Under the pieces are notes generated by a model. The model was not told the origin of the DNA. It was given only the letters and a program-made list of their open reading frames with translations, and searched no databases. A program made the translations under genes and the position numbers. A DNA stretch of 64,000 nucleotides from Arenicella xantha (GTDB lineage Bacteria; Pseudomonadota; Gammaproteobacteria; Arenicellales; Arenicellaceae): NCBI RefSeq assembly GCF_003315245.1, contig NZ_QNRT01000002.1:301245-365244 (forward strand), given 5' to 3'. Position 1 is the stretch's first letter. Every line of letters starts with the position of its first letter. This document shows positions 8,166-16,117 of this stretch, piece after piece.

Positions 8166-10001
8166 ATGATCATACTCGGCATTTCGGCCTTTTATCACGA
8201 CAGCGCAGCCGCAATTATTGACGGTGAAAAAATTATCGCCGCAGCTCAAGAGGAAAGATTTTCTCGAGTGAAGCACGATGCAGCCTTCCCCATCAATGCG
8301 GTTGAGTATTGCCTACAGGAGGCTGGCCTGACTTTGAATGAAGTCGACAATGTCGTGTTCTTTGAAAAGCCCTTTGTTAAATTTGAGCGATTACTGGAGA
8401 CTTACGTTGCCTTTGCTCCTCGGGGATTTCAATCATTTCGATCAGCTCTGCCTTTGTGGGTCAAAGAGAAACTTTTCCAGAAAAAGATCATCCGCGAAAC
8501 AATGGCGCATTTAGGCACCGAGTATGACTGGGAAAATCGCCTTAAGTTCTCTGAGCATCACCTCAGCCATGCTGCCAGTGCATTTTTCCCATCACCATTC
8601 GAAGAAGCGATTGTGCTCACCTTGGATGGCGTTGGGGAATGGGTAACAACGTCAATGGCAATCGGCCGCGGAAACTCACTTGAGATTGTAAAAGAAATAC
8701 ACTTTCCGCACTCGCTGGGCTTGTTGTATTCAGCGTTCACATATTACACCGGCTTCAGAGTGAACTCTGGTGAATACAAAGTAATGGGCTTAGCCCCCTA
8801 CGGCGAGCCTAAATATAAAGACTTAATTTTACAGCACATCATTGACGTAAAGGAAGACGGCTCGTATCGGTTAGACCAACGCTATTTTAACTATTGCACT
8901 GGCTTGACCATGACCAATGACAAATTCGCAAAGCTGTTTGGTCGCCCCGCACGAGTACCTGAGGATGAACTAGAGCAATTCCATATGGACATCGCGGCTT
9001 CAGTACAGGCCGTCACTGAAGAAATAGTTCTCAAGCTAGCCAAATCACTGTCGGCCGAAACCGGCATAAAAAATATTTGCTTGGCAGGCGGCGTAGCGCT
9101 CAACTGCGTTGCAAATGGCAAACTTCAACGATCCGGTTATTTTGACAACGTCTGGATTCAGCCAGCAGCCGGCGATGCCGGTGGTGCACTTGGTGCGGCG
9201 CAAGCTCTAGCGCACCTCTACCATGATGTTCCGCGCGTGGTGCAGGCTAACGATAATATGCAGGGCAGCTATCTAGGCCGCGAATACAGCGATGACGAAA
9301 TCCGCGCGAGTCTAACCGCGATTGGCGCAAAATTCACCGAACACCAAAGCCGCGATGCCATGATAGAAGCAACGGCCACCGCGTTAGCCGACGAAAAAGT
9401 AGTTGGCTGGTTCCAAGGGCGAATGGAGTTTGGCCCACGTGCGCTAGGCGGACGTTCAATTCTCGGTGACCCTCGCTCCCCAAAAATGCAAAAAAACTTG
9501 AACCTGAAGATCAAGTATCGCGAATCATTTCGGCCTTTTGCCCCGTCAATTTTAGCTGAACGTGTGAATGACTACTTCGAGCTATCTGGGTCAAGCCCCT
9601 ACATGCTGCTGGTTGATGCGGTAAAACAAGATAAACGACTATCCATGTCAGATACTGAACAATCATTGTTCGGAATTGAAAAGCTCAACGTACCACGCTC
9701 AGAAATTCCGGCCGTTACACATGTCGATTATTCAGCGCGAATTCAGACAGTGCACCGTGAAACCAATCCACGTTATCATCAGCTAATCTCAGAATTCGAC
9801 AAGAAAACCGGCTGCCCTCTAGTAGTAAACACTAGTTTCAATGTTCGCGGAGAACCTATCGTCGGATCGCCGGAGGACGCGTTTAATTGCTTTATGGGCA
9901 CGGAGATGGATCTACTATCCATTGGCCAGTTCACGCTCAATAAGAGCGAACAAGACGCGTCTTTGGCAAAAGACTATAAGAATGAATTCAGCTTAGATTA
10001 A
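8166..10001 (+). CDS. Carbamoyltransferase (NodU/CmcH/SxtI family)
   Basis: A 611-residue enzyme that transfers a carbamoyl group from carbamoyl phosphate, via carbamoyl-adenylate, to a hydroxyl of a small molecule or glycan. The N-terminal Kae1-like domain starts ILGISAFYHDSAAAI and contains HHLSHAASAFF (about 131-141) and LTLDGVGEW. The middle carries CLAGGVALNCVANGKL. The C-terminal YrdC-like domain contains GRMEFGPRALGGRSILGDPR and SFNVRGEPIV. Family length is 550-620. The frame is open from 8112, but the real start is ATG 8166, right at the conserved N-terminus. It forms a trio with the SxtJ and DUF5989 genes upstream. No natural-product or glycan cluster lies next to it, so the acceptor is unknown. 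A stem-loop at 10014-10035 ends the unit. Confidence 0.93.
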   Translation: MIILGISAFYHDSAAAIIDGEKIIAAAQEERFSRVKHDAAFPINAVEYCLQEAGLTLNEVDNVVFFEKPFVKFERLLETYVAFAPRGFQSFRSALPLWVKEKLFQKKIIRETMAHLGTEYDWENRLKFSEHHLSHAASAFFPSPFEEAIVLTLDGVGEWVTTSMAIGRGNSLEIVKEIHFPHSLGLLYSAFTYYTGFRVNSGEYKVMGLAPYGEPKYKDLILQHIIDVKEDGSYRLDQRYFNYCTGLTMTNDKFAKLFGRPARVPEDELEQFHMDIAASVQAVTEEIVLKLAKSLSAETGIKNICLAGGVALNCVANGKLQRSGYFDNVWIQPAAGDAGGALGAAQALAHLYHDVPRVVQANDNMQGSYLGREYSDDEIRASLTAIGAKFTEHQSRDAMIEATATALADEKVVGWFQGRMEFGPRALGGRSILGDPRSPKMQKNLNLKIKYRESFRPFAPSILAERVNDYFELSGSSPYMLLVDAVKQDKRLSMSDTEQSLFGIEKLNVPRSEIPAVTHVDYSARIQTVHRETNPRYHQLISEFDKKTGCPLVVNTSFNVRGEPIVGSPEDAFNCFMGTEMDLLSIGQFTLNKSEQDASLAKDYKNEFSLD

Positions 10002-10013
10002 GCTGTTAACCAA

Positions 10014-10035
10014 GGGGCTGAGCTTCATCAGCCCC
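10014..10035 (+). terminator. Stem-loop after the carbamoyltransferase
   Basis: A perfect 8-bp inverted repeat GGGGCTGA/TCAGCCCC with a 6-base loop starts 13 bases after the carbamoyltransferase stop. It has no T-tract, so it is a weak intrinsic terminator or an RNA-stabilising hairpin. Confidence 0.45.
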
Positions 10036-10186
10036 ATGTGAAAAGCCGAGACGAAACACGATACTGCAGTAGTTGCTCACTATAAATTGCGGTATTTTAG
10101 ATCGCCATAGACCCAAAATGGTCATGCAAGATCCAATCAGCTGACCAACACAATCAATTTATTCCTGCTCGGTCAGTTAGCCAGCA

Positions 10187-11086
10187 TTAGCCTTCCAACA
10201 ACAGCAAACTAAGCGCTCCCAATATCGATGCCGATTTATCGGCTAATTCTCCGTCGCCGTCAATAAAGGTCAGTTCCATATTTATAAAACTATCAAACTT
10301 ACGGTAAAGAAAACTTTCACCATCGGTGAACGACAACGGGTTACCTGCGGCGGTGGTCGGGAACTGTGGATCGCTGAGAACCCCTTCTGGGCAAGTTTCA
10401 CACTTCAGTTGTACATTCCAGCCACTAATATTCGATAACCGCGGCACGCCCAGCAGAAAAGGAAATGCAGTTTGATCTTTGCTAGCCGACATCATTTGAC
10501 TGAACACGGGCTTATTCGAAAGCGCAGCACCGGTCAATACTAGCTCAATCTCCTCATCGCCATCCGCCGCCACACCGTCCGGTAAACGAATAGTCCCGGA
10601 GTACATATCGGCACGTTCCAACGCGATATCTACCGTGATAACGCCGTCATCGTCAACCGGACTGCTAGCCAACTGAAAAAGCTCTGCTTGGAGCTCGTCA
10701 ACCACACCTTTAGAAGTATCCCAAAATCCGGCGGTGGTTAACGGTAATGATGACGTACAACCACTGATGCACTCAAACCGCAAACGGAAATCTTCGTAGT
10801 CGGGCGCATCTGGATCCTCAGATGAGGCATCATCTTTCAATAGAATAGAATAATTTGCTGAACGAGAAAATCTAGCAATCGTTACAGTCGTTGAGGTCTC
10901 TAGCTCACCATCATCGGTCAAAATGATCGACAATGGGTCAGTTGACACTTCAAACACAAGTTCATCTTGACTAACAATAATACCTGCAGGTAGATCAACT
11001 GTTCCTGAGACACGATTCGTTTGACTTAGAGCTGTGGTCGAGAATAGTAGCCCGGCAACGATTAATGCGGATTGAATTAGTTTCAT
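10187..11086 (-). CDS. Secreted protein of unknown function with two internal repeats
   Basis: A 299-residue protein with a clear Sec signal peptide (KLIQSALIVAGLLFSTTALSQ, cleavage near residue 22). I do not recognise the family. The mature part appears to be two copies of one beta-rich module. Copy 1 opens with SGTVDLPAGIIVSQDELVFEV and carries the cysteine pair in RFECISGC. Copy 2 opens with SGTIRLPDGVAADGDEEIEL and carries a cysteine pair in LKCETCPEG. Each cysteine pair is followed by a similar stretch ending in a Thr-Thr-Ala-Gly sequence (LTTAGFWD / PTTAAGNP). The composition is acidic (pI low), usual for exported proteins of marine bacteria. It is monocistronic, with no strong ribosome site. 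The spaced cysteines suggest one disulfide per module (inference). Confidence 0.8.
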   Translation of the reverse strand: MKLIQSALIVAGLLFSTTALSQTNRVSGTVDLPAGIIVSQDELVFEVSTDPLSIILTDDGELETSTTVTIARFSRSANYSILLKDDASSEDPDAPDYEDFRLRFECISGCTSSLPLTTAGFWDTSKGVVDELQAELFQLASSPVDDDGVITVDIALERADMYSGTIRLPDGVAADGDEEIELVLTGAALSNKPVFSQMMSASKDQTAFPFLLGVPRLSNISGWNVQLKCETCPEGVLSDPQFPTTAAGNPLSFTDGESFLYRKFDSFINMELTFIDGDGELADKSASILGALSLLLLEG

Positions 11087-11170
11087 GCTTTATAAAAAAA
11101 TATCTGAGTAAAAGTAGATAGCTATCCAAATCATCTGGTTTAGCTCCAAAGTATCCAACCATGCCCAACG

Positions 11171-11201
11171 AAAAAAACGGCAAGCGAATAACGCCTGCCG
11201 T
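11171..11201 (-). terminator. Intrinsic terminator of the ECF sigma operon
   Basis: ACGGCA (11177-11182) pairs with TGCCGT (11196-11201), and an inner GCG/CGC pairing extends the stem past one mismatch. On the minus strand the stem is followed directly by seven T residues. It lies about 50 bases after the stop of the putative anti-sigma gene. Confidence 0.75.
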
Positions 11202-11253
11202 CACAATTTCTTTCTATTCTCGCCGAACTTAACCTACACCAATCCTTGTAAAC

Positions 11254-11646
11254 TCAACGACTTCGTTCAACAACCCACCAGGCGGCTACCGACATGGCAC
11301 TTATACCACCTAAGGCAATCAGCATATGCATGGGCGACAGTGTAATCGAATGCGGCATCATTGCGATAAAGCCTCTGATCAAGCTATTAAAATCGATCAT
11401 GAAATAAGCAATCACCAAACCGACAAGCACACCAATCAACTCAAATGACACACCAGAGGCCTTGCGTCTAACCGGCTCTTCAGGTATCGAGTTGAGCACC
11501 ATTTTAGTGAAATTGTCTGACGCAAAATTAGGTGCCGATTCTCGTGCATCACTGAACAATGCATCAAGAGCGTCTGCGCCCATAGCTAACTCGCTGAATG
11601 ACTTGTCGTCCAGTGTAGCGTTTGCAATTTCAATTTTATCAGTCAT
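11254..11646 (-). CDS. Small two-span membrane protein, putative anti-sigma factor
   Basis: A 130-residue protein with a soluble N-terminal half (about 65 residues, acidic, predicted helical) and two membrane helices, near residues 68-86 and 105-125. Its ATG overlaps the stop of the ECF sigma gene by four bases, so it is translationally coupled to it. Membrane proteins with a cytoplasmic N-terminal region in this position are usually the cognate anti-sigma factor. However, no zinc-binding HxxxCxxC motif and no recognisable sigma-binding signature is present, so the role rests on context. The C-terminus WWVVERSR is cytoplasmic by the positive-inside rule. A terminator follows. Confidence 0.72.
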   Translation of the reverse strand: MTDKIEIANATLDDKSFSELAMGADALDALFSDARESAPNFASDNFTKMVLNSIPEEPVRRKASGVSFELIGVLVGLVIAYFMIDFNSLIRGFIAMMPHSITLSPMHMLIALGGISAMSVAAWWVVERSR

Positions 11647-12203
11647 GCTGTTTTCTCCTGCCAGCCGTGCAAACTTTGTTGCAACGCCGCTCGGCCGCGA
11701 TTGATATGAGTTTTCACAGTTCCCAGTGGAATTCCCATAATATCTGAAATTTCCTGCTGTGTATTCTGTCTGTGTAATAACAAGTGTAACACGGAGCGTC
11801 TTTCTGGCTCTAACATAGCTAACAATTTGGCAACCTTTTGATGCAGCGGTGAGTCTTCCTCACCGTGCGGAGCTTCCGCGATTTGATTTGCAATATATGG
11901 ATTCTCATCAATTGATTGAGTATCCAGTTGACGTTTACGAACATGCTGTAGAAAAACGTTGTAACCGATACGGTAAAGCCAACTGGAGAACTTGGCCTCT
12001 TTGCGAAATCGGTGCAACTCTTTAAAAGCTTGAATAAATGTTTCTTGTGCAAGGTCATCGGCTAAATCTTCATTCCAATTAGTTAGCTGCCGCATCGAGT
12101 AACGTAGGTTCGACTGATGCCGATTTACCAACTCAGTAAATGCGCGCTGATCGTTGTTGCTTACCGCAAGTTCGACCAGCACTGCCTCATCCAATTTATT
12201 CAC
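11643..12203 (-). CDS. ECF (sigma-70 family group 4) RNA polymerase sigma factor
   Basis: A 186-residue ECF sigma factor. Region 2 is obvious: DDLAQETFIQAFKELHRFR, then KFSSWLYRIGYNVFLQHVRKR for -10 recognition. Region 4 carries the helix-turn-helix NTQQEISDIMGIPLGTVKTHINRGR. There is no region 1 or 3, as expected. The downstream gene overlaps by ATGA and probably encodes its membrane-bound anti-sigma factor. Upstream, on the same strand, is a DUF6249 membrane protein 39 bases away, so a three-gene operon is likely. A possible self-recognised promoter lies at 13015-13048. The inducing stress cannot be inferred; envelope or membrane stress is a reasonable guess from the membrane partners. Confidence 0.93.
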   Translation of the reverse strand: MNKLDEAVLVELAVSNNDQRAFTELVNRHQSNLRYSMRQLTNWNEDLADDLAQETFIQAFKELHRFRKEAKFSSWLYRIGYNVFLQHVRKRQLDTQSIDENPYIANQIAEAPHGEEDSPLHQKVAKLLAMLEPERRSVLHLLLHRQNTQQEISDIMGIPLGTVKTHINRGRAALQQSLHGWQEKTA

Positions 12204-12242
12204 AATTATGCCTAAACGTCGCTAATCTGATTCAAGCCCGGA

Positions 12243-12968
12243 CTAAAGGCTGTGCTTACGTTCAGCCAAGTACCAATACACCAATCTAGCGATACCAATA
12301 AACATCGGAATTAAGCCGAATCCTGCAACCGTATTCTCGCCTACCGCGCTAAACCCAGCTACCACTCCAAGCCCTATCCCAGTCAACATGATTCCACGCT
12401 TGAGTGAATCGCCACCGTCATTGTCAATCGTGTGTAGGATTTCTGGTGGCACATCTTTACCGGCATCCAGAAAGCGGTTAATCAGCTCAAGTCGTTGACG
12501 GCGTTTCTTATGCCCAAACCAAAGCACTAACAGCACGATGATTACCGGCATGCCGAGCGTTAGAACCACCGCAGGAATCGCTATTAGTAGCGCAGCGAGC
12601 GGAATTCCATCACCATCGACGTTGAATGTAAAACCGTCCTCAATCGCTGATACTAGCTTCTCTTTCTCTTCGTCAGTTAAACCGTCTATTTCGCGGTTCA
12701 ATTCATCCGCGAACTCTTCACCAAGCTTCTCCTTAATAGCACTCCGAGCCAAGGCAAATTTTTCATCAGTGGTCAATTCCTCGTCATCGTCGATCGTGAG
12801 GTTCAATCGAATTCCAGAGTCGAGATCTTCAATATTGACATCAGAGCCGGTGCTTAGCTCTTTTGCGGCTTGTGCCTTCGGAATATTGACGTCTGCATCC
12901 TGAGCGTGGGATGACGCTGCACCGCTCAGCATTGCCGCTAGACCAAAAGCGATAAATAGGTTTTTCAT
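12243..12968 (-). CDS. DUF6249-domain membrane protein
   Basis: A 241-residue protein with a signal peptide (KNLFIAFGLAAMLSGAASSHA), an acidic charged periplasmic region of about 85 residues, and then a membrane domain of the DUF6249 type. That domain shows a first span LGMPVIIVLLVLWF, the basic GHKKRRQRLELINRFLDAGKD and VPPEIL, and two closely spaced final spans. The ATG at 12968 is preceded by GGAG with seven-base spacing and begins the signal peptide; the frame nine codons longer lacks this. It is the first gene of the ECF sigma operon. Small DUF6249 proteins often accompany ECF sigma genes. A role in sensing or as a regulon member is inferred, not shown. Confidence 0.8.
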   Translation of the reverse strand: MKNLFIAFGLAAMLSGAASSHAQDADVNIPKAQAAKELSTGSDVNIEDLDSGIRLNLTIDDDEELTTDEKFALARSAIKEKLGEEFADELNREIDGLTDEEKEKLVSAIEDGFTFNVDGDGIPLAALLIAIPAVVLTLGMPVIIVLLVLWFGHKKRRQRLELINRFLDAGKDVPPEILHTIDNDGGDSLKRGIMLTGIGLGVVAGFSAVGENTVAGFGLIPMFIGIARLVYWYLAERKHSL

Positions 12969-13014
12969 GAGTATTCTCCAGTTGTTGTTAAACACTGTTA
13001 CTGTGTTCTTGGTG

Positions 13015-13048
13015 ATTTAGATGCGTCTACCAGACATTCGGATTCACC
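13015..13048 (-). promoter_or_regulatory. Candidate ECF-type promoter of the sigma operon
   Basis: On the minus strand GGTGAATCC (13048-13040) is separated by 14 bases from CGCATCTAAAT (13025-13015). The spacing and the TGAA... / ...TCTAA character resemble ECF promoters, and the predicted start would give a leader of about 40 bases before the DUF6249 gene. It would mean autoregulation. The evidence is pattern only. Confidence 0.35.
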
Positions 13049-13483
13049 TTTTTGTCTAAAATTAGTAAAAATGCCACTTTTTATTAAAAACACGTACCTA
13101 ACACCTCGTTAAAACGAATTTTCACGAGGTGCTTCAGAAAAATCTCGGCGTTGGCCGATCTAGCTGTAAACCTCCCTATCAATACTTCTAGGCGATTAAT
13201 TAGGCAAAAGCGGCGATCTAGCCGTTAATGAGATCACCAATCCGTATCAAAAAACTTAAATATATATCGGCACTGATAGAGTAAGACTATGCGACTTGTA
13301 TCACGCGATCGAACTAAACGATTAAGCGCAAGCCAAAATATTTACGGGCAATCCAAGTTAGGTTGCCCGTAAACGAAACAAAAATAGTTGCTAGCTTCGA
13401 TACAACCAGCATGGAGGGCTTAACTGCCTAGACAGATGAGTCATAACAATCTAGGCCGCCTACCCATAACCTATCGGCAAGTT
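13049..13483. other. Intergenic region with two hairpins between the sigma operon and leuB
   Basis: No gene is supported here. Two stem-loops stand out. One is at 13102-13131 (CACCTCGT/ACGAGGTG plus inner AAAA/TTTT). The other is at 13341-13373, an 11-bp perfect stem TTTACGGGCAA/TTGCCCGTAAA with an 11-base loop, which could end the leuB transcript although its T-run is poor. A 28-codon frame at 13289-13372 runs through the second hairpin and looks accidental. Confidence 0.5.
13341..13373 (-). terminator. Hairpin downstream of leuB
   Basis: An 11-bp perfect inverted repeat with an 11-base loop lies 110 bases after the leuB stop. On the minus strand it is followed by TATTTTGG, a weak T-tract. 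It is probably a terminator or mRNA 3'-end structure. Confidence 0.45.
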
Positions 13484-14587
13484 CTAATTATTCGCCATCA
13501 AGTGCTGAACCACCTTGTCGCCGAAATCGGCCGTTTTCAGTAGCTTGATACCGCTGCCAGGCTTAGATAGATCCGCCGTTGAGTAACCAGCATCAAAGAC
13601 ACTTTGCATAGCATCCCAAACGTTGCGTGCCTCATCAACCATATTGAAACTGTATTCCAGCATCATTGCCATAGAGCCGATCATTGAGTAGGGGTTGGCG
13701 ATTTGCTGTCCGGCAATATCCGGTGCTGAACCATGTGAAGGTTCATAATAAGCTTTGCCGTTTTCACCGAGGCACGCCGACGGCATCAAGCCAAGTGACC
13801 CCAATATCCCGCCACCTTGATCGCTCAGAATGTCACCAAACATATTCTCCATAACCATGACGTCAAATTGACCAGGATTCAAACACAAAGCCGTCGCAGC
13901 CGCGTCGACCAAGGTATGAATCACAGTCACATCAGAATACTGACCGGCAATCTCTTCGAGCACTTCATTCCATAGCACGCTCGATTTAAGTACATTACTC
14001 TTATGAATATTGTGCAACACCTTCTTGCGTGATTGCGCTAGCTTGAAGCCTTCATGCAATATCGCCGCGATCTGGTCTTCATCATATTCAAGCATCTCGC
14101 GTACGTAACGCTTACCTTGGTCATTGACTCCCATCTCCTTGGCGCCAAAATACAAACCACCAACCAACTCTCGAACCATGATGATATCAATACCTTCACC
14201 AATAACTTCAGCTTTAAGCGGTGAAAAATGGGCAAGTGATTTAGGCAAATAGACCGGTCTAAAATTAGCGTAGGTATTCAGGCGCTTGCGCAACGGCAGC
14301 AGTGCTCCCCGCTCAGGTTGCTGATCAACTGGGATTTTTTTTGACTCTTGATGACTCAAACCAATCGGTCCTTTAACGACAGCATCAGCCAAGTCGACCA
14401 AACGCTGAGTTTCCTCAGGAAAGGAACTGCCGTGGCTAAAATATGCACTAGCACCAAAAGGCGCCTCGATCAGGTCGAATTCGACCTCATTGCGTTGCTC
14501 TATGACTTTGAGGACTTTAATACCCTCTTGCATGATTTCTGGACCGATTCCGTCGCCGGCCAAAATAGCGATTTTGTATTTACTCAC
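13484..14587 (-). CDS. leuB: 3-isopropylmalate dehydrogenase-type enzyme
   Basis: A 367-residue NAD-dependent beta-decarboxylating dehydrogenase of the isocitrate/isopropylmalate family. LeuB-like features are the glycine-rich start ILAGDGIGPEIMQEG, the substrate arginines in LLPLRKRLNTYANFRPVYLP and VRELVGGLYFG, the metal-binding aspartates in ENMFGDILSDQ, and the cofactor loop EPSHGSAPDIAGQQIANP. It would oxidise 3-isopropylmalate in leucine synthesis. The start codon is GTG. No leuC or leuD is in view, so it stands alone, and the substrate-helix sequence SNVLKSSVLW differs slightly from common LeuB forms. A related beta-decarboxylating activity (for example D-malate or homoisocitrate) is therefore the main alternative, though the pattern favours LeuB. 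Confidence 0.8.
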   Translation of the reverse strand: MSKYKIAILAGDGIGPEIMQEGIKVLKVIEQRNEVEFDLIEAPFGASAYFSHGSSFPEETQRLVDLADAVVKGPIGLSHQESKKIPVDQQPERGALLPLRKRLNTYANFRPVYLPKSLAHFSPLKAEVIGEGIDIIMVRELVGGLYFGAKEMGVNDQGKRYVREMLEYDEDQIAAILHEGFKLAQSRKKVLHNIHKSNVLKSSVLWNEVLEEIAGQYSDVTVIHTLVDAAATALCLNPGQFDVMVMENMFGDILSDQGGGILGSLGLMPSACLGENGKAYYEPSHGSAPDIAGQQIANPYSMIGSMAMMLEYSFNMVDEARNVWDAMQSVFDAGYSTADLSKPGSGIKLLKTADFGDKVVQHLMANN

Positions 14588-14907
14588 GTTTTATCTGATA
14601 GTTTGATTGTGTCGCGCGATGGATTTTAGCTGAATTAACTAGCCATGCGTACCCTAGCCGAGTAAAAGTGCTGCAATCAAGCTCTGCGTTAACAAGGAGT
14701 CGTTCAAGTTACCGAGCACGATACCCATTCACACGCTTTACACAATCAAAAGCACCGTCACAGTAAGATGGCTCAGTTCTATTGTTATCGGTCTCTGTTT
14801 ACACGTTTTCTGCATCCCGATAAGATACCGTACAGTTACATTTTTCACAGTCGTCTATTTTACTTCTGATTTAGATTCAGATAACCTCAGACATCCAAGG
14901 TGATTTC
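14588..14907. other. Divergent intergenic region, leuB / MBL hydrolase
   Basis: Apart from the ribosome site AAGGTG just before the plus-strand ATG, I see no repeat, terminator or gene. It must contain two divergent promoters, but none is clear enough to mark. Confidence 0.4.
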
Positions 14908-15837
14908 ATGAACATCAAGCAAACATTCAACCGCAACTGGATTCTAACCAGCGCGCTGCTGTCACTTTTTTCATCTACGAGCGCTGTCATTGCGCAAGAA
15001 GCTGAACTTAGCTTCACGACCACCAAGGTGAGCGACACGGTGTATATGCTAAGTGGCACAGGTGGGTTCACGGGCGGAAATGTCGGCTTAACCGTTGGTG
15101 ACGACGGCGTCGCGATGATTGATAATGGGGTATCCGACGTACTTGACATTCTACGAGAGGAAATTAAGAAAACCACCGATAAGCCGATTGACTACTTAAT
15201 CAACACTCATATTCATGGCGACCACACTGGTAACAATCACGCATTTGGTGATGGTGGAACAAAAATAATCAGCCATCAAAACTTACGCCATTCTTTGGTG
15301 ACCAAAGGTGTTGCAAAAGAAGAAGGGTTCGAGCCTGCACCATTATCGGCGTTGCCGGTCTTAACGTTTTCCGACCAAATGACGATTCACATCAATGGAG
15401 ATGCCGCCAAGATCATGCATTTCGCAAATGCACATACCGACGGCGATGCTGCAGTAATGTTTGAATCCGACAATATCATCCACACCGGCGACATTTTATT
15501 CAATAAGGTATTCCCATACATTGATGAGAGCAATGGCGGCAGCATGGCTGGCGTGATTGATGCTCTTAAAGCAATTGCGGCACTCAGCAATGAATCCACT
15601 AAAATCATACCTGGCCATGGCCCGCTCGCCGACAAATCGGACGTCGAACGCACCATATCTATGCTTGAAGACAGCTACCAAATGATCGCAGAGCTAGTCG
15701 CCAACGGCAGCACTGATGAAGAAATTATTGCCGCGAACCCACTAAGCAAATATCAAGACTATAACTGGGGATTTATAACTACCGAACGTATGACAAACCA
15801 AGTCATATCCGCTGCCAGAAAAGCAGCTAAGAGCTAA
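14908..15837 (+). CDS. Secreted metallo-beta-lactamase-fold hydrolase
   Basis: A 309-residue periplasmic protein with a signal peptide (to about residue 29) and an MBL-fold zinc hydrolase domain. The zinc motif THIHGDHTGN places ligands at His101, His103, Asp105 and His106. Further ligands are in ANAHTDGDAAV, HTGDILFN and IPGHGP. The fold and pattern resemble the soluble SoxH/quinoprotein-relay-like and lactonase-like MBL hydrolases. True beta-lactamase activity is possible but not supported by specific motifs. The next gene starts five bases after its stop, and a transglutaminase-like gene follows, giving a run of three plus-strand genes. AAGGTG upstream of the ATG supports the start. The substrate is unknown. 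Confidence 0.82.
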   Translation: MNIKQTFNRNWILTSALLSLFSSTSAVIAQEAELSFTTTKVSDTVYMLSGTGGFTGGNVGLTVGDDGVAMIDNGVSDVLDILREEIKKTTDKPIDYLINTHIHGDHTGNNHAFGDGGTKIISHQNLRHSLVTKGVAKEEGFEPAPLSALPVLTFSDQMTIHINGDAAKIMHFANAHTDGDAAVMFESDNIIHTGDILFNKVFPYIDESNGGSMAGVIDALKAIAALSNESTKIIPGHGPLADKSDVERTISMLEDSYQMIAELVANGSTDEEIIAANPLSKYQDYNWGFITTERMTNQVISAARKAAKS

Positions 15838-15842
15838 GCATC

Positions 15843-16073
15843 ATGGAAAGTGAATTTTTTATTGCCACACTATTTAATTTGGCAATCAATCTGCTCTATA
15901 CACTACTCTCTTTGTTAGTTGGGGTCATTGCATTAAAGTTTGTCGATAAACAACTGCTCAAGAATGTCGACATCGAGCGACAACTACAAAGCGGCAATAT
16001 AGCGGTAGCGATTTTTGCCTCGACCATTCTTTTGTTCGTGGCGATTATTGTGTCGTTCGGTCTCAAAGGTTAA
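15843..16073 (+). CDS. DUF350-like two-span membrane protein
   Basis: A 76-residue membrane protein with two hydrophobic helices, about residues 7-31 and 53-74. Between them is a charged stretch, KFVDKQLLKNVDIERQLQSGN, that faces the cytoplasm. The pattern LLYTLLSLLVGVIAL...FVDK and GNIAVAIFASTILL is that of DUF350/UPF0719 proteins, which usually carry two or four spans. The function of the family is unknown. The gene starts five bases after the MBL hydrolase stop, so the two are likely co-transcribed, and it precedes a transglutaminase-like gene. Confidence 0.72.
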   Translation: MESEFFIATLFNLAINLLYTLLSLLVGVIALKFVDKQLLKNVDIERQLQSGNIAVAIFASTILLFVAIIVSFGLKG

Positions 16074-16117
16074 CCAAGCGTTAACTCCTAACCAAGGATG
16101 GTACTGAGGGTTATAGT

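Noticed and set aside
13289-13372. 28-codon frame upstream of the leuB terminator region
   Set aside because: It runs straight through the stem-loop at 13341-13373 and has no good ribosome site; most likely accidental.
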